A stretch of DNA of 40,093 nucleotides, taken from IMG/VR virus record IMGVR_UViG_3300021389_000054, positions 1 to 40,093 of that record; one strand, 5' to 3'. This DNA comes from a virus. Below the pieces are notes generated by a model, which saw nothing but the letters and a program-made list of their open reading frames with translations, had not been told where the DNA came from and made no database searches. Positions within the stretch are counted from its first letter, which is position 1, and every line of letters begins with the position of its first letter. Of the stretch, positions 15,933 through 24,493 are shown in pieces. A program made the translations under genes and the position numbers.

Positions 15933-18900
15933 ATGAGTGTATATACACAAGAAGTCTTAGGGCTATTAAAAAGAAATAAAAAGAAGACCACACTTGATAA
16001 AATCAAGGATCATTTTGAGTTTGGTAAGCTATACCGAAATAGCTCCTTAAATACAGGGGCCGTTTATAATCCAACTATGGAACCATTTGTTATTAAATGG
16101 GGAGACTTCAAATGTGCTACAGAAGAAGGTATGGTAAGACAAGATCCTACCGGCACTGAAGAACGTTACATTACTATGTGGACAGACCCTGTCTTTCAAG
16201 GTGAATGTAGCACTGCAACTATTACTAAAACAATTATATCACAAAATGCAGCAGCAAATGAAATTAATATTGCTGGTGATTTAGATGTAGATAATAACCT
16301 AAATGTTGATGGTAATGCAGTAGTTGATCTACAGCTAACAGCTGGTTCAGCAAATATATTAGACCTTACAGATAACCGTATAGTTATAGTAGGGCCCAAT
16401 GGTGAACTTGAAGATGATGCAAATTTTACTTTTGATGGTACAGAATTTAATATTGGTCAAGGCAACTTTACTGTTCAGGTAGGTACAGGTAATACTCAAA
16501 TTATTGGTACTTTAGATGTTGATAGTCAAGCAACACTTGCTAGCGCTAACGTTGAAGATCTTACTGATAATAGAATTGTAATAGTAGGTGTTAATGGTGA
16601 GTTAGAAGATGATGCTAACTTTACAATGGATGGTACAACTTTTACAGCAAATGTAGATGTAGTACATGGTACTGATGTAGCAGGAGTTCCAGCTACGACA
16701 ACAGCTATAAACTCTAATCTTAAGTTAGAAGGTCCAGTATATGATTCACAAGGAAACATTGCACAATTATCTCAGGTATTAGTAGGGCTTGCTGATGGTA
16801 GAGTAATATGGTCAAATGATGATGTTGTTGAAGCATTGACATATGGATCATTATGGCAAGGTAATTCAAATAATTTAAAACAAGAATTAGCAATTGGTAC
16901 AGTTAATCAGATTCTTATATCTGACGGAACTACATTTTCATGGCAAGATGACCCATATGTAGATGGTAGTGGTACACTATATAGATTACCTTTATGGACT
17001 CCTGACGGAGATTCATTAGGAGACTCTCTTTTAATACAAGATGGAGATGTAAGTACTCCAGCTACCCAAGTGCAAAATGATGGTATACTAAAGAATGTTG
17101 GTATAGTTAAATTAGACAGTGTTGCACAAGATGATACACTTACTCAAGTACTTGTTAGAGATCCAGGCAGTGCAAATGAAGTAAAATTTAGAGACGCAGC
17201 ATCAATCAAACCACAAGTTGGCTTTGATACATTAGACATGTTACCTGATGGGTGGGCATCTACTGATGGTAACTATAATGCATATGTAAAGCTTGATGAC
17301 ACAACAACTGCAGTCAAAAATATTAAAGATATGGATTGGCTTGTTGATGGAGATAGAGTTGTAGTAATTGCAGAGAATACTAAAACCGGTACATTATTAG
17401 CTGATAACGTTATTCAGTTCCCATCATGGCAGTATCCAGGTCCAGGTAGAGCAGTCTCTAATTTTAGTTCATGGAATCAAGCAAGTATAGGTGTTGGGTG
17501 GACGGGTGCTGTTAATAATGGATATCAGACCTCATCTATTTTATTTGGTGAAAAAATTAAATTTAAAGCAGAGATGTATGCTGTACCAGGTTCTCTAAAT
17601 AATCAACTAAACTGGGATGCATGTTGCAAGATATATTCTAATAATACATGTCCTACAGGTTCAAATGGTTCAACCACTATTAATGAAGATACATCATTTA
17701 GCGGATCATTTAATGGTATTGATGATGGTTATGGTGGATATGGATTAACATATTCAATTGTAGCCGCTCCTTCAAATGGTACGGCAACCCTTACTAATGC
17801 TAGCACAGGAGCTTTTACATATACACCCAATGCTAATTACTTTGGTACAGATGTTATTAAATGGGAAGTTACAGATGGGTATTGTACTAGTAATCAATAT
17901 ACTTTTACAATTACAATTAATGCTGTAGACGATGCTCCAGTATGGACATCTACTGATCCTGTAACTGCAAATACATATCCAACCCTAACAGGTGGTGATA
18001 CATGGACTTATAATTGGACAGTAGCTGATGCAGACACTCCATGTGCAAGTTTAACTTTCCCATCTCAAACTATACCAAGCTGGTTAACGTTTACTAATAA
18101 TGGAGACTGTACCGGAACACTCTCTGGAACTTTTCCTAATACTGGTGGTACATTTTCAGTTCAACTAAATGTTAGTGATGGAACAAGTACTGCTTCACAG
18201 TCTTTTGAAATTGGAGGGTTAGCAGTAGATAATGATACATACTTTGTGAATTGGTTTGATGGTTCTGGATCAATGGATGATACAGGTAGAATTCTTTCAC
18301 AACTTTCTAGTACAGCTACTGTGATAGCTAAATCTAATGGAAGTGGTACTGGAACACCTAACTTAACACTTGAAGCTGGTGTTGCAAATGATGTAGGCAT
18401 GTATGTAGATGATCCATCAGGAGATGCATTTAATGGTTATGAACTTCTTGTAGTTGGTATGACTGTTTCTGGTACTGGTATACCTGCAGGAACAACAATA
18501 ACAAACGTATCAGCAGGTTCACCTTCGGTAACCTTAAGTAATAATCATACAACTGGTGCTAATGCTGTAATTACTTTTGCTAGAACAGCCGCACAAAAAA
18601 CTACTGACTATAATGATGTAAGTACATTTAGAAACTTACTTCAAGATTTTTATGCTACAGGAGGAACTGAAAGCAGTGGCAATACAGATTCAGCTACAAA
18701 TGGTGCTGACAGATATGATACTCACGTAAAATTTGGATGGGATCAATATCCTACTGAAGGTAATGGAGAAAGACAAATACAATATCTGGCCAACTTAGGT
18801 AACCCAATTAACACAGCTGCAGGACAGCTTTTTGAAAGTGCTTCTACAGTTGTAATAATGGCATGGGGTGATGAATCAGATAACTGGTATTACTCAAATA

Positions 18901-19307
18901 CTGGAACTGGAACTTTATTTACTGATCCTACTTCAAGTTTTGGTTTAAGAGTTGCTAATGATGTAGCAGAAGTACAACAATTTATAACAACGTCAGAAAC
19001 TAATGCTGGTAGTAATCAAATTTATAGAGGTATTTGGTTTAGTGTTGCTAATAATACCCCTTATAGACAGATTGGTGAAGGATTACAAAATGGTATAAGT
19101 CCTAACTCACAATTTACAGGCACTTGGACTGATGCTGATTTATTAACAGCTCAATCATCCGGTTCTCCTACAAGAATACAATATGCAGGACAGACAGGAG
19201 ACACAAACTATCCAACCGGTATTACTGCAAATAATACTACAGCAGGGTATTATAGAGGCGTAGTACTTGCCAAATTACAAGATAGTGGATTTACAACTTT
19301 AACCTAA
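15933..19307 (+). CDS. Large tail fibre/adhesin with cadherin/Ig-like and VWA-like domains
   Basis: 1124 residues. The N-terminal 100 residues are probably the virion attachment part. Residues about 110-260 hold beta repeats with a repeated unit (DLTDNRIVIVG-x-NGELEDDAN, at residues 144 and 209, period 65). After a mixed region comes a bacterial cadherin-like domain (about 572-670: TINEDTSFSG, GAFTYTPNANYFGTD, ITINAVDDAP), then an Ig-like domain (about 670-770). The C-terminal 350 residues start with a VWA-like MIDAS sequence, DGSGSM (776-781), with a candidate metal-site loop VIMAWGDES near D980. It probably binds host surface polymers. The gene ends 6 bases before a terminator hairpin. Confidence 0.8.
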   Translation: MSVYTQEVLGLLKRNKKKTTLDKIKDHFEFGKLYRNSSLNTGAVYNPTMEPFVIKWGDFKCATEEGMVRQDPTGTEERYITMWTDPVFQGECSTATITKTIISQNAAANEINIAGDLDVDNNLNVDGNAVVDLQLTAGSANILDLTDNRIVIVGPNGELEDDANFTFDGTEFNIGQGNFTVQVGTGNTQIIGTLDVDSQATLASANVEDLTDNRIVIVGVNGELEDDANFTMDGTTFTANVDVVHGTDVAGVPATTTAINSNLKLEGPVYDSQGNIAQLSQVLVGLADGRVIWSNDDVVEALTYGSLWQGNSNNLKQELAIGTVNQILISDGTTFSWQDDPYVDGSGTLYRLPLWTPDGDSLGDSLLIQDGDVSTPATQVQNDGILKNVGIVKLDSVAQDDTLTQVLVRDPGSANEVKFRDAASIKPQVGFDTLDMLPDGWASTDGNYNAYVKLDDTTTAVKNIKDMDWLVDGDRVVVIAENTKTGTLLADNVIQFPSWQYPGPGRAVSNFSSWNQASIGVGWTGAVNNGYQTSSILFGEKIKFKAEMYAVPGSLNNQLNWDACCKIYSNNTCPTGSNGSTTINEDTSFSGSFNGIDDGYGGYGLTYSIVAAPSNGTATLTNASTGAFTYTPNANYFGTDVIKWEVTDGYCTSNQYTFTITINAVDDAPVWTSTDPVTANTYPTLTGGDTWTYNWTVADADTPCASLTFPSQTIPSWLTFTNNGDCTGTLSGTFPNTGGTFSVQLNVSDGTSTASQSFEIGGLAVDNDTYFVNWFDGSGSMDDTGRILSQLSSTATVIAKSNGSGTGTPNLTLEAGVANDVGMYVDDPSGDAFNGYELLVVGMTVSGTGIPAGTTITNVSAGSPSVTLSNNHTTGANAVITFARTAAQKTTDYNDVSTFRNLLQDFYATGGTESSGNTDSATNGADRYDTHVKFGWDQYPTEGNGERQIQYLANLGNPINTAAGQLFESASTVVIMAWGDESDNWYYSNTGTGTLFTDPTSSFGLRVANDVAEVQQFITTSETNAGSNQIYRGIWFSVANNTPYRQIGEGLQNGISPNSQFTGTWTDADLLTAQSSGSPTRIQYAGQTGDTNYPTGITANNTTAGYYRGVVLAKLQDSGFTTLT

Positions 19308-19313
19308 AAATAA

Positions 19314-19334
19314 AGGGCACTGTAATGGTGCCCT
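19314..19334. terminator. Bidirectional terminator between converging gene blocks
   Basis: AGGGCAC (19314-19320), loop TGTAATG, GTGCCCT (19328-19334). On the minus strand the stem is followed by TTTATTTTT, a good U-tract. On the plus strand the tract is weak, but the hairpin comes 6 bases after the stop of the large adhesin gene. It separates the plus-strand virion block from the minus-strand replication block. Confidence 0.7.
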
Positions 19335-19473
19335 ATAACTTAGCAAATAAAGAAATAAATTCATAAACTTGATAGCTCATTAAACGTTCATTTGTTTTAT
19401 CATCATACCAAGTATTATTTTTTTTTGTAACGGAATTACCTGTTACGTGACTTCTATATATTTTATTTCTCAT
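19333..19473 (-). CDS. 46-residue micro-protein at the end of the replication block
   Basis: Encodes MRNKIYRSHVTGNSVTKKNN and ends MSYQVYEFISLFAKL. It starts inside the last codons of the dATP/dGTP diphosphohydrolase-like gene (11-base overlap) and its TAG stop lies at the edge of the terminator stem. No domain is recognised. Position and overlap support it as a real last gene of the operon. Confidence 0.5.
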   Translation of the reverse strand: MRNKIYRSHVTGNSVTKKNNTWYDDKTNERLMSYQVYEFISLFAKL

Positions 19474-19747
19474 TTTCTAGTTCTTTTTCTAAGCATGCGA
19501 GTGCACGCCATGCTACTTTAGCCGTATGACGAATTCCGTCATCATCTATAGTGCCAGCATCAATTAAATGTCTAGCGAGTGCATCATAATCATCTTTTGA
19601 TTTATTACGATCCCAATGTAATGGTTTATCAGGATGATGCTGTTTGTTTCCTTGTAAAGAAACTCTTGCTATTTCCATAATTGCTTTAGGAAAATACTTT
19701 ATAACACCAGTAAAGACCGGTCTTTCTTTTCTATCTTTTGCGTTCAT
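19463..19747 (-). CDS. dATP/dGTP diphosphohydrolase N-domain-like protein
   Basis: 94 residues from ATG at 19747; an upstream ATG at 19801 would add 18 low-complexity residues that look unrelated. Visible motifs: VIKYFPKAIMEIARVSLQGN, then KPLHWDRNKSKDDYDALARH, then GIRHTAKVAWRALACLE. This is the conserved pattern of a short phage domain annotated as the N-terminal part of dATP/dGTP diphosphohydrolases (formerly DUF5664). It may hydrolyse or sense purine dNTPs, acting with NrdAB in pool control. The name is from family memory; activity of the stand-alone domain is not established. Confidence 0.65.
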   Translation of the reverse strand: MNAKDRKERPVFTGVIKYFPKAIMEIARVSLQGNKQHHPDKPLHWDRNKSKDDYDALARHLIDAGTIDDDGIRHTAKVAWRALACLEKELENEK

Positions 19748-19835
19748 TATTAATTCTTTTTTAAAGGGAGAAATTAAAGGAGAAGGGGAATAAGAATGCA
19801 AAAACTTATCCCCCTGTTGGTTTACATCTCCCGGA

Positions 19836-19913
19836 CTAAAACTTGTCCATGTTGTTATTATGAGTTATGTAAAAACAAAATATAATTCCAAAAATGATAA
19901 GGAACCAAATCAT
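19836..19913 (-). CDS. 25-residue transmembrane micro-peptide
   Basis: Encodes MIWFLIIFGIIFCFYITHNN followed by NMDKF: a single hydrophobic helix with a short polar tail. It starts 2 bases after the stop of the DUF932-like gene at 19916, which suits a co-translated peptide. Such small membrane peptides can be toxins, holin modulators or exclusion factors, but nothing specific can be read here. Confidence 0.4.
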   Translation of the reverse strand: MIWFLIIFGIIFCFYITHNNNMDKF

Positions 19914-19915
19914 AG

Positions 19916-20815
19916 TTACCTTCCCATAAATATATCTTGAACTAGTCTTTTTTCTGTTACATCCTCATCTATTTCTATAGCCCAGTCTGTATCAGTATTA
20001 TCAATATCTAATTCACTATTATCATTATTTAGTTCATATGCTTTTAAATTATTAGGATTCAATACCCTATTATTTAAACATTCAGCTGTCATAAAATCAT
20101 GAAAGTTCTGTTGGTCATTTAACCAATCCCGTGGGTGAGCTTTCTTTAATGAGTGTGTAACATGATTATAAAAGGCCCAAGCGCTTGCATTAATTTCTGT
20201 TTCACCATAATCAAATGATGGTTTATCCATCTCTTTTTTAAGACATGTCATTTGCTGTGTATCAAGCATATCCTCCTCAATAAAAAGTCTTCCTGCAAGT
20301 TCTGACTGTTGCTGACAATTTAATTTTATTGACTTAAACATATCTTTGTCTGTTATTAACCTCTTGTAATACTTCTCACCATTTTTAATTTGGCTAGCAA
20401 TTTGGTTTCTAACGTCCATATCTGCTGATCCGGTATGTTTTCTTTTAAAATTATACATATCTCCAGCTACCATCCCATTAGAACAAACTTTTACATAAGC
20501 TCCAATAGAACATTGAAATCTTGTACTTTTATCATATGAATTAGTCCAAGTAAACATCATACCTAATTCTGATTCACTATTTACAGCGTCATCAGTTGAG
20601 TTAGGTATTATATAATATATGCCACGGGCAACGTTAGCATTCATATTACATGTATATAATTGTTCTGTAACAGTAAATCCACTATTCTCAAGTAGATTTA
20701 AAGTGTTGTCTATCACTGTTTTATGTGATATTACTGTATAGCTCTTACCATGATTAGGTAAGGGCGCATTTTCTAGATAAGATCTAGTTGTATCAATTGG
20801 TTTTTTATATCCCAT
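19916..20815 (-). CDS. DUF932-like phage/plasmid-type protein
   Basis: 299 residues. The middle shows the pattern SYTVISHKTVIDNTLNLLE, then IGAYVKVCSNGMVAGDMYNF, then KRKHTGS, matching the DUF932 family of phage and plasmid proteins (a 'VC-N-(G/T)' core followed by a basic-H-T motif). Its biochemical role is unknown; relatives are often located in replication or anti-defence regions. The C-terminus is acidic (ELDIDNTDTDWAIEIDEDV). It is the third minus-strand gene after PolB, following the SET-domain and GKYKGK genes. Confidence 0.6.
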   Translation of the reverse strand: MGYKKPIDTTRSYLENAPLPNHGKSYTVISHKTVIDNTLNLLENSGFTVTEQLYTCNMNANVARGIYYIIPNSTDDAVNSESELGMMFTWTNSYDKSTRFQCSIGAYVKVCSNGMVAGDMYNFKRKHTGSADMDVRNQIASQIKNGEKYYKRLITDKDMFKSIKLNCQQQSELAGRLFIEEDMLDTQQMTCLKKEMDKPSFDYGETEINASAWAFYNHVTHSLKKAHPRDWLNDQQNFHDFMTAECLNNRVLNPNNLKAYELNNDNSELDIDNTDTDWAIEIDEDVTEKRLVQDIFMGR

Positions 20816-20866
20816 AGTTTTAAACTTTTAAAGTGTAAATATAGTTAATTAATCTGACTCAACAAA

Positions 20867-21202
20867 TTAATATCCTTTTTCTTTTAGAAATTTTTTGACA
20901 CAGTCTGGACAAGGTTTGACATTTTTCTTTACCCATATTAGATAGTTCAAGGGTATATTCTTAGGTTTTTTACCCTTGTACTTGCCAAAACTTAATGTAG
21001 GCCTTCTATCAGGCTTTATCATTCTTGTATTTCCATCTTGATTCCAAGACATTCTAAATGTAAATTGTTTATTATTGTGTGTGACTGTAGTTTTATCTTT
21101 TATAGATTTATTAACTTTAGTAATTGGTATTTTAAAGTATTCTGAGGCCAGTTTTTTAGATTCAAACTGTTGTCTACTCTTCCATTCTATTATAGATATC
21201 AT
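20867..21202 (-). CDS. Protein with C-terminal DUF3820-like 'FGKYKGK' domain
   Basis: 111 residues from ATG at 21202; an ATG at 21241 would add 13 residues and deepen the overlap with the SET gene (already 29 bases). The N-terminal half (EWKSRQQFESKKLASEYFKI, then PITKVNKSI) looks like a small helix-turn-helix. The C-terminal half, LSFGKYKGKKPKNIPLNYLI followed by WVKKN, is the hallmark of the DUF3820 type found in phage proteins and at the end of some exonuclease X-like proteins. A CPDC pair follows. Probably DNA-binding (inference). Confidence 0.6.
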   Translation of the reverse strand: MISIIEWKSRQQFESKKLASEYFKIPITKVNKSIKDKTTVTHNNKQFTFRMSWNQDGNTRMIKPDRRPTLSFGKYKGKKPKNIPLNYLIWVKKNVKPCPDCVKKFLKEKGY

Positions 21203-21482
21203 ATAATTGGTATTTAGTAAAGAGTTCATCTCCTTTTTCAATAAATTTTAATGTAGTAAGACGTATAACATTTCCTACAACTATTAACTGTACATTAGGT
21301 TTATTATTATGATTTATAAATCCACCTAATGGAGTTCTAATATAATTATTCTCAAAATTTTCATCATAGACATGTGTTATCCCAAGCTCAATACCTTTAA
21401 CAATATCTTGTTTAGCAAACAACCCCAAGCCATGAATAGGAGAGTCTTTTATAGTTAGACTCTCCGGTAATGGTTTATACAT
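21174..21482 (-). CDS. SET-domain protein-lysine methyltransferase-like
   Basis: 102 residues, close to a minimal SET domain (viral SET proteins are about 120). Motifs in order: IHGLGLFAKQDIVKG (16-30), the start of the SET fold; GGFINHNNKPN (53-63), matching the AdoMet/active-site NHSxxPN knot; and IEKGDELFTKYQLYD (81-95), matching the GEELTxxY motif with the catalytic Tyr. It would transfer methyl groups from S-adenosylmethionine to lysines of a protein target. It sits 1 base after PolB and overlaps the next gene. No post-SET cysteines are seen. The target is unknown; DNA-binding or replication proteins are possible. Confidence 0.75.
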   Translation of the reverse strand: MYKPLPESLTIKDSPIHGLGLFAKQDIVKGIELGITHVYDENFENNYIRTPLGGFINHNNKPNVQLIVVGNVIRLTTLKFIEKGDELFTKYQLYDIYNRMEE

Positions 21483-21483
21483 A

Positions 21484-23475
21484 TTAAAATAATTTTAACT
21501 GATTATTGTTGACGGTGATAATACTATTTATCTCAGACTCTATAGCTTGCATATAATAAGACTTATTAATTTTATAGTTTTCCCATTTAGGTTCTACCTC
21601 CATCTTATTAAATATAGTTTGTAACCACTGGCCTGATTCTAATTGTATTTCTCTACCATCATTTTTATTTACTTTAATTACTTTTTTACCTGCAGTAGAT
21701 ATAAAATATCTATTTATCTTTTGTAATTCATCTTCTACAAAAGAACCATCTTTTAAATATCTTGCTACTTGTTTCCAATCTCCTTTTGATTTTCCACCAA
21801 TACAGTAATCTAAGATGTTTTTATTTTTATCTAAATAATCTTCTGGTAATACATCATGTACAAAGTAATAGTAAATTGCTTTAGGTATAACTAACTTTGA
21901 TTTATTCTTGTGTAATTGTAAATTATAAAAATCAAAACGTCCCTTTAGCTTTACAGGAGCAAAACTAAATTTGTCTTTGTCTACCTTATATAAATAATGT
22001 GGTTGACTTTGTTTTAGCTCTCTCCATTTAGTAATATCTACCTCTACAAAATTGTTTACACCAATGTAATTATTTACATCAGCAAGTACAAGTTTTTGAT
22101 ATTCATCATGTTCAAGATTGAGATTCGTCTTATCCTCCCATTCTTTACATATTTCCATATATAAATCAATGTGCTCTCTAGGTATTATTGTTTCAACACC
22201 ATCTGTATTTTGTAATAAAGCAACAGCACCTGGAATTCTTTCCATTATCTGTTCATATAACATCATAAGAGTCAACTGACCATTAATAGTTATACGTAAA
22301 CAAAGCTCAGGATCATAGAAAAAGCTATTAATATCATTGCTAAGACCAAAAGTAGAGTTAAGTATAATCTTATATACATAATTCATTGGATTGCTCTTAG
22401 GGATCTTCTTACGCTCTTCAAAGAACCATTCATACTGATTACAAAATTCTTCTTTGGGAAAGTGACCAGGTGACCATTTATTTTTAATAGCTAGATTAGG
22501 ATAAAAACTAGTAACATCAGATGATAGTATCACAAGATCTTCAGAGCTTTCATATATACCTTTCTTTGCTGCACCGTGTGCACCACCTAAACCAAAATGT
22601 GTCTTAACACCTTTATAATCTATTTTATATTTAAAACTACCTTTAAGATTGCTAGCATTAACTTCTAATGCATTAAATCTAGCATGTAGAGACTTAAATT
22701 CATCTGACGTAAACGATACACAAGGTAAAATTATATCTGATACTTTTATTGTATCTCTATGTGTTCTCATTTTCCTTAAATCTCTTTTAGGAATATTAAG
22801 ATTTTGAGATAAATAGTAACCAAATATTTCTTTACTAATTCTTGGCTCAGAGGCACTAAACATATTTATATTATATGTCATTGTAAGCTCTTTTCTAAGC
22901 CCTATTTGTGATTTAGATCTATTATATATCTCTTTAGTTGATCTAACATCATTGATACAGTACTCAAGAATAGTATTAATCTGTTCTTGTGTAGTTATCT
23001 CTGTCTCATGATGAATAGGCATATCAAGAATGTTTTCCCAATCCATACTATACTGTATCCATTTAAGGCTAGAGCGTTTAGCCGGATTGTCCCAATGATG
23101 CAATTTAAAAACATCTATTTGACCAATCTTCATTTTCCATTGTGGATAATCACTAAATTCTTTTTTATTAGATTTTTGAATACAAAGTTGAGCATATCTA
23201 TAAATAACATTAGCAACCTCACAACCACTGAGATCTGACCAATCTTGATGATTATCTATTATATAGTGAGTGACTTGACCATCAAAGGCCAATCCGTTAT
23301 AGGATATATGCCACTCTTTGTTATTAATATTATCTTCTAAGAAAGATATGAAATCATTTAAATCATTACGCAGGTCATGTATAACAAAGACTTTAGTTTC
23401 CGTAGTCTTATAATGTTCAAATACCCCTGTAAAACAATTCTTTAATGTTTCATAATCCATTACCCAATGTCTCAT
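21484..23475 (-). CDS. Family B DNA polymerase with 3'-5' exonuclease domain
   Basis: 663 residues, compact for a PolB. Exonuclease motifs: ExoI MDYETL (D7, E9), ExoII ISYNGLAFD (N60, D65), ExoIII EYCINDVRS (Y172, D176). Polymerase motifs: GLGGAHGA (296-303), motif A SDVTSFYPNL (D320), motif B KIILNSTFG (K369-G377), motif C QNTDGV (D425). Motif C has NTDG where most family B enzymes have DTDS, so the first Asp is replaced. No protein-priming insertion is obvious. It is the main replicative polymerase, following DnaB, primase and SSB in the same direction. ATG at 23475 is chosen; the ExoI motif begins six residues later. Confidence 0.9.
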   Translation of the reverse strand: MRHWVMDYETLKNCFTGVFEHYKTTETKVFVIHDLRNDLNDFISFLEDNINNKEWHISYNGLAFDGQVTHYIIDNHQDWSDLSGCEVANVIYRYAQLCIQKSNKKEFSDYPQWKMKIGQIDVFKLHHWDNPAKRSSLKWIQYSMDWENILDMPIHHETEITTQEQINTILEYCINDVRSTKEIYNRSKSQIGLRKELTMTYNINMFSASEPRISKEIFGYYLSQNLNIPKRDLRKMRTHRDTIKVSDIILPCVSFTSDEFKSLHARFNALEVNASNLKGSFKYKIDYKGVKTHFGLGGAHGAAKKGIYESSEDLVILSSDVTSFYPNLAIKNKWSPGHFPKEEFCNQYEWFFEERKKIPKSNPMNYVYKIILNSTFGLSNDINSFFYDPELCLRITINGQLTLMMLYEQIMERIPGAVALLQNTDGVETIIPREHIDLYMEICKEWEDKTNLNLEHDEYQKLVLADVNNYIGVNNFVEVDITKWRELKQSQPHYLYKVDKDKFSFAPVKLKGRFDFYNLQLHKNKSKLVIPKAIYYYFVHDVLPEDYLDKNKNILDYCIGGKSKGDWKQVARYLKDGSFVEDELQKINRYFISTAGKKVIKVNKNDGREIQLESGQWLQTIFNKMEVEPKWENYKINKSYYMQAIESEINSIITVNNNQLKLF

Positions 23476-23490
23476 ACTTTCATAACTTAT

Positions 23491-23688
23491 TTATTTAATA
23501 ATTTCTACTTCAGCCCATGCTACTAAATGTACTACTTCATTATCACTATTAGTACAATAACTATACATTCCATCTACATGGCTAAAATTTAACACTTCTT
23601 GCTCTTCAATATTTTGAGCAGCGGGAGGTGTTTTAATATCTCCTAATACTCTGATTTTACTATTTCTAGGTACATCGTATAATTTCAT
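23491..23688 (-). CDS. Small phage protein upstream of PolB
   Basis: 65 residues from the ATG at 23688 (MKLYDVPRNSKIRVLGD), chosen over the ATG at 23700, which overlaps the upstream gene. A conserved-looking core is NFSHVDGMYSYCTNSDNEVV. Beta-rich. I associate small 'HVDGMYSYC' proteins with marine phage replication regions, but their function is unknown. It lies 15 bases before polB. Confidence 0.6.
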   Translation of the reverse strand: MKLYDVPRNSKIRVLGDIKTPPAAQNIEEQEVLNFSHVDGMYSYCTNSDNEVVHLVAWAEVEIIK

Positions 23689-23689
23689 A

Positions 23690-23986
23690 TTACTTATCAT
23701 TCAAAAGATTTTCATTATTATAATTCTCAATTGCTGTAACTTTTGCATCACTTAAAAGATCCATGATACAATCATAAATACTTTCTACAGCCTTTAATTG
23801 ATCAGGATCTAAAGATTTATTAATCTCTTTATCATATCTTTCAACAGCATTAATTACTTGTTTAACTCTGTATTTAGCTTTATGTTTATGAAGAAATTGC
23901 AAACCATGTGCAGTTTCTGACATGCATTTATTTAATGCAAATAATATATTTACTTCTAATGATTCCTCAGCAGTTAATTCAGTCAT
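23690..23986 (-). CDS. Small helical phage protein of unknown function
   Basis: 98 residues from the ATG at 23986 (MTELTAEESLEVNILFALNK); a longer frame begins only with TTG at 24007 within the terminator region. Predicted mostly helical, with KHKAKYRVKQVINAVERYDK in the middle and an acidic C-terminal helix. No domain is recognised. It is the first gene of the third minus-strand block, directly downstream of an intrinsic terminator, so a promoter should lie near 24000. Confidence 0.6.
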   Translation of the reverse strand: MTELTAEESLEVNILFALNKCMSETAHGLQFLHKHKAKYRVKQVINAVERYDKEINKSLDPDQLKAVESIYDCIMDLLSDAKVTAIENYNNENLLNDK

Positions 23987-24003
23987 ATTATTGTTTATTA
24001 GTG

Positions 24004-24031
24004 CCAAAAAAAGCCCAAATCAATGGGCTTT
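24004..24031 (-). terminator. Intrinsic terminator inside the replication region
   Basis: AAAGCCCA (24010-24017), loop AATCAA, TGGGCTTT (24024-24031): a perfect 8-bp stem. On the minus strand the stem runs into a run of seven T. On the plus strand it is followed by CTTTTTT, so it could also work in reverse. It separates the block ending at 24063 from the polB block. Confidence 0.8.
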
Positions 24032-24040
24032 CTTTTTTAA

Positions 24041-24070
24041 GTCAATAGAGTCAACCAATGAACTATTGAC
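24041..24070 (-). other. Hairpin over the stop codon, in tandem with a terminator
   Basis: GTCAATAG (24041-24048) and CTATTGAC (24063-24070) form a perfect 8-bp inverted repeat with a 14-nt loop. On the minus strand the 5' arm contains the TAG stop of the gene at 24063, and the terminator hairpin follows about 10 bases later. It may stabilise the 3' end of the mRNA or assist termination. Confidence 0.5.
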
Positions 24071-24482
24071 CAGGTAGTATAATATTAGATTTTTTAGTTT
24101 CTTTTAAATCAACATTTAAGAATGAACTATAATCAAATTGTTCTGCATTTACTGCAAACATATTAATAAATAATTCAATATCATTTTTATCTTGTAAATA
24201 AAATTCTGAAAAAGTATCAACAAGTCTTCTTTCTTCTTTATGGGTTTTACCGGTTTGTTGATTTGGAGCTTTTAATCTTACAGGTTGACCTGTATCATCT
24301 AGTTTTGGTACCATGTGGTATGATTGTTTCATAACCTTACTGATAACTGCTAATACGCCTGATGATGGGTCAAACATAGCTTCTACATATGGTGAGTCAA
24401 TACTCACTGGAATAAGTGTAAATGATTTTGCATTTCTGAATGCTGAATTTACCAGCATCATATTTTGTCCTATTTGTGTCAT
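24063..24482 (-). CDS. Phage protein of unknown function
   Basis: 139 residues starting MTQIGQNMMLVNSAFRNAKS. The first 60 residues alternate strand-like segments (FTLIPVSIDSPYVEAMFDPS, GVLAVISKVM); the rest is charged and helical (KTHKEERRLVDTFSEFYLQD). No catalytic motif is seen. It is the last gene of the central block, just before tandem hairpins, and a TAAATAAA leader precedes its start. High-level expression as a small structural or nucleoprotein component is possible, but this is inference. Confidence 0.65.
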   Translation of the reverse strand: MTQIGQNMMLVNSAFRNAKSFTLIPVSIDSPYVEAMFDPSSGVLAVISKVMKQSYHMVPKLDDTGQPVRLKAPNQQTGKTHKEERRLVDTFSEFYLQDKNDIELFINMFAVNAEQFDYSSFLNVDLKETKKSNIILPGQ

Positions 24483-24493
24483 TGGTTTAATTT

